Of a DNA stretch of 64,000 nucleotides, positions 35,513 through 44,953 are shown one piece after another. The notes beneath the pieces are model-generated. The model saw nothing but the letters and a program-made list of their open reading frames with translations, was not told the origin of the DNA and ran no database searches. The stretch comes from Alteromonas sp. KUL42 (GTDB taxonomy: Bacteria > Pseudomonadota > Gammaproteobacteria > Enterobacterales > Alteromonadaceae): NCBI RefSeq assembly GCF_006538325.1, contig NZ_BJKK01000015.1:1-64000 (forward strand). The letters run 5' to 3'. How positions within the stretch are numbered: position 1 is the first letter of the stretch; every line of letters begins with the position of its first letter. Made by a program: the position numbers and the translations under genes.

Positions 35513-35932
35513 ATGGGCGTCGCCAATATAATGTCTAAGCGGGTGGTGAGTGTTCATATGGATGACAGTTTACAGTCGCTTAGAGAACTATTTTCGGCAA
35601 CTGGGTTTCATCACTTACTGGTAGTGCATGACAATGTGCTTACTGGAATTATATCAGATCGTGATTTGTTAAAAGCAGTAAGCCCGTTTATCGACACCAT
35701 AAGCGAGCGTATGCTCGATAGAGTAACGTTAGATAAACGCGCCCATCAAATTATGACCCGAGAGGTCATAACCTTAACCCCGCAAGATTCTGTTTTTAGC
35801 GCTATCGAATTGTTCAATAACAATAAAATATCCTGCATACCCATTGTCGATATGCACTACCACCCTGTGGGAATTGTGTCTTGGCGCGATGTGATGAAGT
35901 TTATGCAGAAAAGGGTAGAAGCAAAACGCTAA
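35513..35932 (+). CDS. Tandem CBS-domain protein
   Basis: 139 aa made only of two CBS domains: IMSKRVVSVHMDDSLQSLRELF ... GIISDRDLLKAV and IMTREVITLTPQDSVFSAIELF ... GIVSWRDVMKFM. Such stand-alone pairs bind adenine nucleotides or related ligands and regulate other proteins. The partner is not visible here. It has a strong GAGGGG ribosome site. Codons and composition match the surrounding chromosome. It is a single gene between divergent asd and a convergent efflux operon. Confidence 0.92.
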   Translation: MGVANIMSKRVVSVHMDDSLQSLRELFSATGFHHLLVVHDNVLTGIISDRDLLKAVSPFIDTISERMLDRVTLDKRAHQIMTREVITLTPQDSVFSAIELFNNNKISCIPIVDMHYHPVGIVSWRDVMKFMQKRVEAKR

Positions 35933-35942
35933 ACATTCTTTA

Positions 35943-35973
35943 GCACCTTTGACAAGAGTCTCATCAAAGGTGC
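35943..35973. terminator. Hairpin between CBS gene and RND operon
   Basis: GCACCTTTGA (35943-35952) pairs perfectly with TCAAAGGTGC (35964-35973). There is no clear T-run after it, so a role in ending both converging transcripts is likely but not certain. Confidence 0.55.
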
Positions 35974-36016
35974 AAACAGTATGTATTGAACAAGTTTTGA
36001 ATTAATGGAGATGCTA

Positions 36017-39000
36017 TTAGGCTTTTCTGTAACTCACTTTAAACAGCAGGCTATACAAAACGGGAACTGCAATTAACGTCAGAATAGTTGCAAAAGTAAG
36101 TCCACCCATTATAGTCACCGCCATGTCGGCAAAGAATGCATCAAATAGCAATGGAGCCATCCCTAAAATTGTCGTAACAGCGGCAAGCGCAACGGGTCTA
36201 ACACGGCTTAGTGTCGCTTCAACGATGGCACTTTTAATTGCCAATCCTTCTTCTATTTGAAGGTCAATTTCTTCAATTAGAACAATGGCATTTTTAATCA
36301 GCATTCCAAATAAACTCAAAAAACCCAGTAGCGACATAAAGCCAAATGGCATATCAGTAGATAATAAACCTGTTACTACACCTACAATAGCCATCGGAAC
36401 AACCAGCCATATGATAAGTGGCTGGCGAGCATGCCCAAACAATAAAACTGAGATAATGAACATTACCAAAAAGCCTGCTGGCAAACCTGCACCTAAAGCT
36501 TCTTGTGCTTCACTTGAGCTTTCAAACTCACCGCCCCACTCAAGTTGATAACCAGCAGGTAAATCAATATCTTCAATTAGCGGGCGAATACGCGCTAACG
36601 CTTTTGCTGCCGTTTCGTGTTCGCCGGGCTCGGCTTCAACTGTTATGGTGCGCAGGCGATCTTTGCGATGTATGCGCAGCTCTTCAGTCATAAGATCTAA
36701 GCCATGGGAGACCTGTGTGAAAGGAATATACTGACGCTGCTGAGAAGACCACACTTGAGACTCGCGAATTGACTGAAGCGCCGTGTCATCTGAGTTCCCC
36801 ATTTTCGCCATGATATTATAGGCATAATCACCATCTTGCACAGTGCCCAGTTTCACGCCATTGCTGGCATATTGTACAGTTTGACTAAAATCTGAATGTG
36901 AAACCCCAGCAATTCCCGCATTGTAATTGTCGAACTGCGTGTTTATTGCAAATCCTTTCTCTCGCCAGTTGTGACGAACATCAATCACCTGACCATCTTC
37001 AAAGAGACGGGCCTTAGCTTCTTCTGCCAGTTGACGCAATACCTCAGTATCTGGACCTGAGAAACGTGCTTCGAGTTTGGCGCCTGAGCCAGGGCCAAAC
37101 TGCATGCGTTCCATATAGAAGTTTGCATCTAAATCCAAATCACCTAGCTTGCTCGATAATGCACTTTGAATGGCAGGAATATGCTCTAATTCGCTGGCAC
37201 GGACCATAAAGAATGCGTAGTTTTCGTTAGCGCTTTTGGGCGCGTATGTCAGCGTAAATCTATCAGCGCCCTGCCCAATAAATGTGGTTACAGCACTGAC
37301 ATTATCTAAGCCTAATATGCGTTTCTCGGCTTCCTTTGCAATTTGCTCTGTCGCTCGAATATCCCGATCTTGAGGTCCCCAGTAGTGCACAAAAAATACC
37401 GGTGCGTTTGACGGTGGGAAGAACCCTTGCTTGACCATGCCAAAACTGCCATAAGCAACAATGGTAATAATGAGGAGTACGGCGATGGTTACCCAACGAA
37501 GCTTTAATGCGCCAATAAGTGTGCGTTTAAACCACTGTTGCGCAGCAGAGGGTGCGTTACTTTGTGACTGCGACATACCTTTGCGATAGAAGTGTGCGCC
37601 CAATACGGGAACCAGCGTTACTGCAAGTATCCAGCTTATAATCAATGACACCAAAACCACGGCAAACAATGAATAAAGAAACTCACCGGTAGCATCGTTA
37701 GATAAACCGATGCCAGAAAAGGCTGCAATACCGATCACGGTTGCGCCTAATAACGGCCACTGTGTACGTTTCACAATAAAACTGGCGGCATCTTTTGCTG
37801 ATGCACCTGTTGCCATTCGTAGCATCATTCCTTCAGCTACCACTATTGCATTATCGACCAGCATACCCATGGCGATAACCATTGCACCTAAAGAAATACG
37901 CTGAAGTTGAATATCTATCAACCACATGATTAGGATTGTACCGAGCACAGTAACGAGCAGCACAGTTCCTACCACAATCCCTGAACGCCACCCCATGAAC
38001 AAACACAAGGTTAGTGTTACCACTGCCACAGACATCACAAGGTTATTGATAAAGCCGTCTACCGATTCATCGACTACAGATGCTTGATCGTAAATTGGAG
38101 TAAGGGTAATGCCAACTGGGAGTTGCTGAAGTAGGGCGTTTACCTTTGCGTTTACCCTCGCACCAACATCTACGATGTTCACATCAGTTAATGCTGACAC
38201 ACTCAGAGTAAGGGCCTCTTCGCCGTTGTACCGGACTAATACTGGTTGGATATCGGCAGGCTCTAGTTTCAACGTGGCAATATCAGCCACGCGTAAAGAG
38301 CGATTCGTACCCGGTATTACCAGTGATAAATTTGAAATCTCTTCTAATCTGTCTGGTGCACGCTCTACAATCAAGCGCACGTTTTTTTCATCCACTTTCA
38401 CGCGTCCACCGTTGAATGGACGAAGATTGTCTTGGAACAATGAGGTCAGCTCTGGAAAAGAAATACCCAGCCCAGCAAGTTGATACGGGTTGATGTAAGC
38501 AACTATTTGTTCTTTTTGAATACCGGTTACGTTGACCTTTGCCACACCTTCAGTGGTAAGCAGGTCTCGACGAATAATTCGGGCAAATTCACGTAACTCA
38601 TTGGTGTCGAAATCTGGTGCGCTGAGTGCGTAATAAAGCCCGTAAACATCACCAAAGTCATCAAATACCACAGGATCTTGAGCCCCGGCGGGTAGTGAAC
38701 TTGCTGTGTCGCGAAGGCGTTTTCTTAATTCATCCCAAATTTGAGGTAAAACGCCACTATCGTAAGTACTTTTTACCTCTACGGTAATTTCAGAGCGACC
38801 CGGGGAGGATATAGATGTCACCTCTTTTAATTGGGGCATTTGTTGAATCGCAATTTCTAAGCGTTCTGTGACTTCACGTTCAACTTTTTCAGCGCTAGCG
38901 CCTGGGTAAGAAGTGTATACTTTAACTTGCTTGATGGTAAAAGCAGGGTCTTCAAGCCGGCCAATTTTGGTCATAGCGAGCACACCACCTAACAGCAGTA

Positions 39001-39058
39001 TGATGACCATCAGCCAAACATTTACCGGTTTGTCGATTGAAAAGCGGGCGATATCCAT
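36017..39058 (-). CDS. RND efflux transporter, inner-membrane pump
   Basis: 1013 aa, 12 membrane segments in the usual 1+5/1+5 pattern with two big periplasmic loops. Key blocks: SIDKPVNVWLMVIILLLGG, IKQVKVYTSYPGASAEKVE, ISLGAMVIAMGMLVDNAIVVAEG (proton-relay Asp in the VDNAIV motif), and FLSLFGMLIKNAIVLIEEID. It exports drugs, bile-like compounds or other amphiphiles with the membrane-fusion protein encoded three bases upstream and a TolC-like channel not found here. A divergent TetR gene likely represses the pair. Confidence 0.94.
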   Translation of the reverse strand: MDIARFSIDKPVNVWLMVIILLLGGVLAMTKIGRLEDPAFTIKQVKVYTSYPGASAEKVEREVTERLEIAIQQMPQLKEVTSISSPGRSEITVEVKSTYDSGVLPQIWDELRKRLRDTASSLPAGAQDPVVFDDFGDVYGLYYALSAPDFDTNELREFARIIRRDLLTTEGVAKVNVTGIQKEQIVAYINPYQLAGLGISFPELTSLFQDNLRPFNGGRVKVDEKNVRLIVERAPDRLEEISNLSLVIPGTNRSLRVADIATLKLEPADIQPVLVRYNGEEALTLSVSALTDVNIVDVGARVNAKVNALLQQLPVGITLTPIYDQASVVDESVDGFINNLVMSVAVVTLTLCLFMGWRSGIVVGTVLLVTVLGTILIMWLIDIQLQRISLGAMVIAMGMLVDNAIVVAEGMMLRMATGASAKDAASFIVKRTQWPLLGATVIGIAAFSGIGLSNDATGEFLYSLFAVVLVSLIISWILAVTLVPVLGAHFYRKGMSQSQSNAPSAAQQWFKRTLIGALKLRWVTIAVLLIITIVAYGSFGMVKQGFFPPSNAPVFFVHYWGPQDRDIRATEQIAKEAEKRILGLDNVSAVTTFIGQGADRFTLTYAPKSANENYAFFMVRASELEHIPAIQSALSSKLGDLDLDANFYMERMQFGPGSGAKLEARFSGPDTEVLRQLAEEAKARLFEDGQVIDVRHNWREKGFAINTQFDNYNAGIAGVSHSDFSQTVQYASNGVKLGTVQDGDYAYNIMAKMGNSDDTALQSIRESQVWSSQQRQYIPFTQVSHGLDLMTEELRIHRKDRLRTITVEAEPGEHETAAKALARIRPLIEDIDLPAGYQLEWGGEFESSSEAQEALGAGLPAGFLVMFIISVLLFGHARQPLIIWLVVPMAIVGVVTGLLSTDMPFGFMSLLGFLSLFGMLIKNAIVLIEEIDLQIEEGLAIKSAIVEATLSRVRPVALAAVTTILGMAPLLFDAFFADMAVTIMGGLTFATILTLIAVPVLYSLLFKVSYRKA

Positions 39059-39061
39059 GGT

Positions 39062-40135
39062 TTATTTTTCTCCCTTATACGGAAGTACTTTCATGTTTTC
39101 TCGCATTTGTGCTGCACCAGCTGCTACTACCTGCTGACCAAGCGAAATTGGCCCTTCTACTATGGCAAGATCACCTTCAATATGTTTGACGTCAACCTTT
39201 TGCTGGTTGACTGTTTGTAGACCATCGTCATATACCCAAACGGCAAAGCCATCATTCTCATCACCAACGAGTGCTTTTACTGGAACAACTATACCGTCGG
39301 AATACAAATTACCTTGTAGGCTTACTTTAACTACAGCTCGGGCACCTGGCGTTAGCGGCAATTCTTTTCTAGGCTCCATAGCAAATACTACTTCGTAGGT
39401 TTGGGATACAGGGTCAGGTTGCGTGGAGTGCTCAACATAAGTTACGGGGTACCACTGACTGCGATTAGTCGCTAAGGTCGCACTAGCTTGCTTTATACCA
39501 CGTCCGATATTGGCGGTGAGCAAACGCTCTGGCACATTGATGTTAAAGTAGATTTTAGACACGTCCTGCAGGCGGGCGATAGCAGTCCCCGACTTTACAA
39601 AACTGTTATTTTCTACAAGACGTTGAGACACTTTCGCGTCAAATGGTGCGTAAAGTTGGGTATAGCTTAAGTCCTGCTCGGCGTTTTTAAGATCAATAAC
39701 AGATAATTCATAGGACGTCTTCGCCGAATCTAGCGCACTTTGAGATACCAAGTTTTGCGCAAACATTTTTTCAATTCTATCGAGCTCTCGTTTTGCTTGT
39801 TCTAATCTGGTTTTTGATTCTTCAACTCTGCGCTCAAAAGGCTTCCTATCTATAGTGGCAAGTAGCTTGCCCTTAGTGATATCACTGCCTGTAACTAAAT
39901 CAGTTTGTATTAATCGTCCAGAAACTTCGAAACTTAAATCAACGGTTTTTACAGCAGAAACAACGGCCGGAAACGTAAATTCGTCAAAATTAGGAATAGG
40001 AGAGACTTCGGCAAACTTCACATACCGCACCACTTCCGTTTGTTGTTGCTGAGTTTTCTCAGGTGAGCAAGCGGTAAAGATAAAAATAGAAAAAAGGCTT
40101 AAAACTAGCGCATGTGAGTAGTTTTTCAAGGACAT
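39062..40135 (-). CDS. RND efflux membrane-fusion lipoprotein
   Basis: 357 aa. The signal sequence ends in the lipobox FTAC (Cys near residue 23), so it is a lipoprotein facing the periplasm. VDLSFEVSGRLIQTDLVTGSDI opens the lipoyl/barrel-sandwich domain; a coiled coil follows (PFERRVEESKTRLEQAKRELDRIEKMF), then DLSYTQLYAPFDAKVSQRLVE closes it, and a beta-barrel and membrane-proximal domain follow. It links the pump to the outer-membrane channel. It is the first gene of this leftward two-gene operon. Confidence 0.93.
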   Translation of the reverse strand: MSLKNYSHALVLSLFSIFIFTACSPEKTQQQQTEVVRYVKFAEVSPIPNFDEFTFPAVVSAVKTVDLSFEVSGRLIQTDLVTGSDITKGKLLATIDRKPFERRVEESKTRLEQAKRELDRIEKMFAQNLVSQSALDSAKTSYELSVIDLKNAEQDLSYTQLYAPFDAKVSQRLVENNSFVKSGTAIARLQDVSKIYFNINVPERLLTANIGRGIKQASATLATNRSQWYPVTYVEHSTQPDPVSQTYEVVFAMEPRKELPLTPGARAVVKVSLQGNLYSDGIVVPVKALVGDENDGFAVWVYDDGLQTVNQQKVDVKHIEGDLAIVEGPISLGQQVVAAGAAQMRENMKVLPYKGEK

Positions 40136-40249
40136 AGTCGTATGTCATCCATTAGTAATATGTTGAACATAGATAGCCAGTGCTGTTGCATTTAAAACAA
40201 CCTACTTTGCAAGCAATATACGCTTGTATGAGCGATTTTACATTCATGC

Positions 40250-40301
40250 AAAAGTAAACTGGTGAGTGCATTTTAGTTCGTCTACATTGAAAAGTAAACT
40301 G
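40250..40301. promoter_or_regulatory. Duplicated motif in the TetR/efflux divergent promoter region
   Basis: AAAAGTAAACTG occurs at 40250-40261 and 40290-40301, exactly 40 bp apart. Neighbouring bases partly match, so this is a short imperfect tandem duplication. The repeats lie between the divergent efflux and TetR genes and are candidates for regulator binding sites or duplicated promoters. Confidence 0.5.
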
Positions 40302-40344
40302 TTCGGTGTAAAATAGGTTGGTACATTACTAAGAGAGTAGATCA

Positions 40345-40965
40345 ATGGCTAGCAATACACGAACCCGTAGCGACTTAAAACGCGAAGCTATAATTCAAGC
40401 TGCAACGCAAGCGTTTCAAGAATTTGGCGTGAAAGGTACAAGTATGGACAAGCTTGCTGAGTTAGCTAATGTCTCTAAGCGTACTGTTTATAACCACTTT
40501 TCTACGAAAGAAGATTTGGTTATGCACCTTGTCACCGAGCAGTGGCAAAGTGCCATAATGAATATCACAGCGCATTATTTACCTGATGAACCCCTTGATA
40601 CACAGCTACAAAGTATCATTCTCAAAGACATTGAGTTTATGGTAAGTGAAACACACCTAGATTTAGCTCGTGTAGCTATTGGTTATTTCTTTTATGAACC
40701 CGATAGACTCAAAGACGAAGTGGCTCAGTTGAAAGCACAGGAAACGGCGATGCACCGATGGCTCAATGATGCAAAGGCTGACGGTAGATTGGCCTTTGAT
40801 GATGTCAAACAGGTGGTCAATGAGATTGACAGTTTAGTAAAGGGGCAGTGTTTCTGGCCGCAGCTATTTAAGATTGAAAATGTACTAAGTGATATTGATA
40901 AAAAAAATATCGCAAGAGGCACTGTAGAACTCATATTAAGCCGATATGCTGTGGTGAATGAATAA
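40345..40965 (+). CDS. TetR-family transcriptional regulator
   Basis: 206 aa. The N-terminal helix-turn-helix reads REAIIQAATQAFQEFGVKGTSMDKLAELANVSKRTVYNHFSTKEDL, the TetR signature. The C-terminal part (about 70-200) is a helical ligand-binding domain of the AcrR-like C-terminal type. It is divergent from the RND operon, with about 210 bp between the starts, so it is most likely the local repressor of the pump and of itself. Confidence 0.93.
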   Translation: MASNTRTRSDLKREAIIQAATQAFQEFGVKGTSMDKLAELANVSKRTVYNHFSTKEDLVMHLVTEQWQSAIMNITAHYLPDEPLDTQLQSIILKDIEFMVSETHLDLARVAIGYFFYEPDRLKDEVAQLKAQETAMHRWLNDAKADGRLAFDDVKQVVNEIDSLVKGQCFWPQLFKIENVLSDIDKKNIARGTVELILSRYAVVNE

Positions 40966-41036
40966 CGTATAAAGTAGAAAACTTAACATGCAATGCTTAA
41001 TCGCACCGATGTCGAACTGTACAAAGAGAAGAATAG

Positions 41037-41059
41037 GGGGCGCAATCAAATATCGCCCC
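41037..41059. terminator. Possible hairpin between converging TetR and GNAT genes
   Basis: GGGGCG (41037-41042) pairs with CGCCCC (41054-41059), loop 11. No T-run in either direction, so the role is uncertain. Confidence 0.3.
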
Positions 41060-41132
41060 GTTGGCTAATAACCGCGAAATTTCGGTTTATGCAAAGCAGC
41101 CTTTAATGTGTTTTGCATGAACAGTTAAGAGA

Positions 41133-41621
41133 CTAACCGTTTTTTGCAAAATCGATAAGCGTTTGGCCATCCATTCTATAGCCAAGCCATTCGCTTTTAG
41201 GTTTTGCGCCAAGAGATTCATAAAAGTCGATTGCCGGTTTATTCCAGTCCAATACGCTCCATTCGAAGCGGCCACAATTATTATCAACCGCTGTTTTGGC
41301 TAAATACTGTAACAGTGCTTTGCCGGCGCCTAGTCCTCTGGATGCTGGTGACACATAAAGGTCTTCTAGGTATAAACCGTTTCTTCCTTGCCACGTTGAG
41401 TAATTAAAGAAATACACGGCAAAGCCAATCGCTTGGCCGTCATGTTCACAAATTACACAATGTGCGATAGCGCCAGCTTCAAACAATGTTTTGTGTAAAT
41501 CTTGTTCTGTCGCTTCTACTTCATCTTCCGCTTTTTCGTAAATAGCGAGCTCTAGAATAAATTGCCGTATTTGGGGGATGTCGTCAGGTGTTGCATTTCT
41601 AATGGTAATAGATTTATTCAT
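41133..41621 (-). CDS. GNAT-family N-acetyltransferase (diamine acetyltransferase-like)
   Basis: 162 aa from ATG 41621 (MNKSITIRNATPDDIPQIRQ; GGA seven bases before). An extended frame to 41681 starts with text unlike the family. VCEHDGQAIGFAVYFFNYSTW, LEDLYVSPASRGLGAGKALLQYLA (acetyl-CoA loop R-G-L-G-A-G), and CGRFEWSVLDWNKPAIDFYESLGA are typical of the spermidine/thialysine acetyltransferase branch. It transfers an acetyl group to a small amine. Single gene, converging on TetR. Confidence 0.9.
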   Translation of the reverse strand: MNKSITIRNATPDDIPQIRQFILELAIYEKAEDEVEATEQDLHKTLFEAGAIAHCVICEHDGQAIGFAVYFFNYSTWQGRNGLYLEDLYVSPASRGLGAGKALLQYLAKTAVDNNCGRFEWSVLDWNKPAIDFYESLGAKPKSEWLGYRMDGQTLIDFAKNG

Positions 41622-41727
41622 AAGTGTTTCCAAGCATAGTCTTTTGCACAGAGAGTATGCTTTTTGTTTTTTGAAGTCCATTGGAAGGGGACTGTCAGAG
41701 GAGTCGTATTACCTGATAGTGTAAATA

Positions 41728-41762
41728 AAACGGGGCTATCACAAAATGTAATAGCCCCGTTT
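41728..41762 (-). terminator. Intrinsic terminator of the second RND operon
   Basis: AAACGGGGCTAT and ATAGCCCCGTTT form a 12-bp perfect stem (41728-41739 with 41751-41762). On the minus strand a T-rich tail follows. It lies just after the stop of the leftward pump gene. Confidence 0.9.
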
Positions 41763-41791
41763 GAACGTTTCTACGCCAGAGGGTGCTTTAC

Positions 41792-44700
41792 TTACAAATG
41801 CGTCACAGGATCTGCATTGTTAGCACCTTTTTTCATTTTACGCGCTGATATCTTCGCTTTAATGAAAGTAAAAGGGCCCCGTATATCAAGTAAAATGAGA
41901 TACAGACACGGCACAAGAATTAAGGTTACCAATGTGGCGTAAAGTACTGCAAAGCCCAGTGCCGCTGCCATTGGAATAACAAATGCGGCCTGTAAGCTGG
42001 TTTCAAACATAATAGGCAATACACCCACAAACGTGGTAATTGACGTCAATGTTATTGCTCTAAAGCGCGCTGTACCGGCTTCAGTTACTGCATCTTTTAC
42101 TCTGTAACCTTGTGCGCGGCGCTGATTGACAAAGTCAGTCATAACCAATGAATCGTTGATAACAACACCTGCGGCTGCAATTAGTCCAAAGGTAGACATC
42201 ATTGATAAATCGAGTCCTAAAAGGAAATGCCCCCAAATTGCGCCTGTTAAGCTAAACGGAATAACAGACATTATGATGAGCGGCTGTCCATAACTTTTTA
42301 GTGGCACAGCCAGTAAAATGTATACCAATACCATTGCAGCTAGGAAGAATAGCATTTGCTCATTTTGCTGCGCCTGTTGCTCTTCAATATCGCCACCAAG
42401 TTCAGTCATCACCGAAGGGAAGCTTTCTTTAAGCTGAGGCAATAGTTTTTCACGAATTTCAGTTACTACTTCGTTAGGTTCGACTTTTTCTTCGTCAATG
42501 TTGCCCCACACATAAACGCTGCGATAGCCTCCCTCACGGCGAATGTAGCTAATGCCTGGCTTTTCTTCTAATGCCACCACATCACCTAGCATCACTTCTT
42601 CGCCATCTGGCGTTTTAATCAGTGAGTACTTAAGGTCTGCAAAGCGCTCGCGTGTTAATTCAGGGTAACGCACCATTACGCGCACCTCTTCGCCGTTGCG
42701 AATAACTCGTTGCGCTTCACCGCCATAGAAGCCTGCACCCACTTGAGATGCAATGCTAGATAGAGTTAATCCTAAATCGTAGGCAACAGGCAACAGTGTC
42801 ATTTGTACTTCTTTGCTTGGCGGGTCAATCGTTGAACTTACATCAAATAGGCCTTCTTGCTGTTGTAGCATTTCAATAAACTTCAAGCCCGCAGCATTTA
42901 GTGTGTCAATGTCAGGACCAAACAATAAATAACCAAACTCACCGTCATCACCATCGCCATTAACATCGTCGATAACAGTAAATGACTTCATGCCTGAAAT
43001 TTCAGGGATGGCTTCACGCCAGCGTCGAGCAAGCTCAAAGGTATCAATTGGGCGGTCATTTTCGTTAACTAGCGGCGCAAGAATGCGACCTTCGGTACGC
43101 TCTTCGTTAAACGCAAGGCGGTCTCGGATCATCCCTGTACCAAATTCTTTAATAATGTCTTCTTCAACATCTAAAATGGTTTGCTCTACAATTTTAAGTG
43201 CGTCTATGGTCATGGTGTCTGAGACATTTTCGTTCATCTCAATGCGTACACTTGGGAAGTCGTGAGGTACTTTTGGGTTTGGAACCATACGCACGTAGTT
43301 GGCATTAATCAGTCCAAAACTTATCATTAATAAAGCAATGAATATCATAAGTACTGCCCAGCGCCACTCAATCGCACGCTCAACGGTGCGCTTGTAAGGG
43401 CCATTTACAAAGTTAAAGAACCCTTTGTTAAAACGGGAGCGCCAGCTGGTGGGTTTTACCGGTGAAAACTTAGTGTGTGCAAGGTGAGCAGGTAAAATTA
43501 ACTTAGATTCAATCAAACTGAATGCCAAGCACAAGATAACAACCACTGAAATGTTGTAGAAGAAGGTACCTTCTGGGCCACTACTTAATGTAAATGGAGC
43601 GAACACTGCAATTGTAGTTAACACACCAAATGTAGCTGGTGTAGCAACGCGTTTTGCTCCGCGAATAACATTGTCGATGCCACCGCCTTTACTTTCTATT
43701 TCGGTGTAGGCACTTTCCCCTATGACTATGGCATCATCGACCACAATACCCAGCACCATAATGAAAGCGAATAGCGACAGTATGTTGATACTGACCCCAA
43801 ACAGTGGCATAAGCATCATAGCACCCAAGAAGCAAACAGGTAGCCCTATCATTACCCATAACGCTAATCTAAAACGCAAGAACAAGGTAAGCATAAAGGC
43901 CACGAGCACCGAACCTTGTATAAGGTTTGATAGCATCATGTCTAAACGGGCGTTTAGGTAATAGGTCATATCAACCAGCACTTCTAGGTTAACACCTTGA
44001 GGCAAGGTCTTATTTTTCTGCTCAATATAAGCTTTAACCGTTTCTGCCACGGGAATGGTATTTTGTGTTTTTGTGGCTTTTACGGCCATGTAGATGGCGT
44101 TCATACCGTTGTATTTGAAGTACCGCTCACCCTCTACAAACCCATCATTAATATAGGCAACGTCACCCAGTGTTACTTTAGCGCCGCCGGTGCCAATTTT
44201 AATGGGGATTTGTCTAAATTCGTCACCGCTGTAGTACTGATTTTCCACTCGAACAGAAACTATACCTGAATTGGTGCGAAGTTGACCTGCTGAGATATTA
44301 GCCGAATAATTATTAATGGCTTGGGTAATATCAGAGATATTTAAACCATATTTTCTCAACGTATCAGGCTTAATCTCAATAGCGATTTCGTCATTAGGAG
44401 CAGATACTTGCACTAGAGAAATAGAGCCTAGTTGCAGCAGTTCATCTTCAATGCCCTTGGCCAGTACTTTAAGTTCTGAAAGGGGAAGATCGCCTACCAA
44501 AGGCATCTCAATAACCTGTTGTTGGAACTCAACCTGAGAAACGTTAACTGGCTCCATGCCCGCAGGGAAAGTTGCAATACTGTCAACACGCAGTTTTACT
44601 TTGTCCAATACATCGGTAAGTTCGGCTTTGGTGTCAATTTCTAACGTCACCGCACCACCGCCACGACGTGCACGAGACACGGTGCGCTTTATTTCGGTTA

Positions 44701-44944
44701 CATCTTTAAGTGCTTCTTCTACCTTAATAAAAATACTTTCCTCTATTTCTTGAGGCGATGCACCAGGGTAGGAGGCTTCAACATTAATATAATTAATCTC
44801 AATGTTGGGAAACATCTGACGTTGAATCGTAAAGAAGCTGGCAATACCCATAACAATGATAAAAATCATCAATAGGTTAGCCGCTACTGAATTTCGAGCA
44901 AACCAGGCAATGAGGCCATGTTGTGTATCGTTGTGATTTTCCAT
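41792..44944 (-). CDS. RND efflux transporter, inner-membrane pump (second system)
   Basis: 1050 aa, AcrB-fold. GLIAWFARNSVAANLLMIFI is the first membrane helix. IEINYINVEASYPGASPQEIE and LSLFAFIMVLGIVVDDAIVIGES (proton-relay Asp pair) follow, with MSTFGLIAAAGVVINDSLVMTDFVN in the second half. The family is the one with a single adaptor and no linked channel gene. It differs clearly from the pump at 36-39 kb. The adaptor gene precedes it by nine bases. No local regulator is visible for this operon. Confidence 0.94.
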   Translation of the reverse strand: MENHNDTQHGLIAWFARNSVAANLLMIFIIVMGIASFFTIQRQMFPNIEINYINVEASYPGASPQEIEESIFIKVEEALKDVTEIKRTVSRARRGGGAVTLEIDTKAELTDVLDKVKLRVDSIATFPAGMEPVNVSQVEFQQQVIEMPLVGDLPLSELKVLAKGIEDELLQLGSISLVQVSAPNDEIAIEIKPDTLRKYGLNISDITQAINNYSANISAGQLRTNSGIVSVRVENQYYSGDEFRQIPIKIGTGGAKVTLGDVAYINDGFVEGERYFKYNGMNAIYMAVKATKTQNTIPVAETVKAYIEQKNKTLPQGVNLEVLVDMTYYLNARLDMMLSNLIQGSVLVAFMLTLFLRFRLALWVMIGLPVCFLGAMMLMPLFGVSINILSLFAFIMVLGIVVDDAIVIGESAYTEIESKGGGIDNVIRGAKRVATPATFGVLTTIAVFAPFTLSSGPEGTFFYNISVVVILCLAFSLIESKLILPAHLAHTKFSPVKPTSWRSRFNKGFFNFVNGPYKRTVERAIEWRWAVLMIFIALLMISFGLINANYVRMVPNPKVPHDFPSVRIEMNENVSDTMTIDALKIVEQTILDVEEDIIKEFGTGMIRDRLAFNEERTEGRILAPLVNENDRPIDTFELARRWREAIPEISGMKSFTVIDDVNGDGDDGEFGYLLFGPDIDTLNAAGLKFIEMLQQQEGLFDVSSTIDPPSKEVQMTLLPVAYDLGLTLSSIASQVGAGFYGGEAQRVIRNGEEVRVMVRYPELTRERFADLKYSLIKTPDGEEVMLGDVVALEEKPGISYIRREGGYRSVYVWGNIDEEKVEPNEVVTEIREKLLPQLKESFPSVMTELGGDIEEQQAQQNEQMLFFLAAMVLVYILLAVPLKSYGQPLIIMSVIPFSLTGAIWGHFLLGLDLSMMSTFGLIAAAGVVINDSLVMTDFVNQRRAQGYRVKDAVTEAGTARFRAITLTSITTFVGVLPIMFETSLQAAFVIPMAAALGFAVLYATLVTLILVPCLYLILLDIRGPFTFIKAKISARKMKKGANNADPVTHL

Positions 44945-44953
44945 GACGAACCC

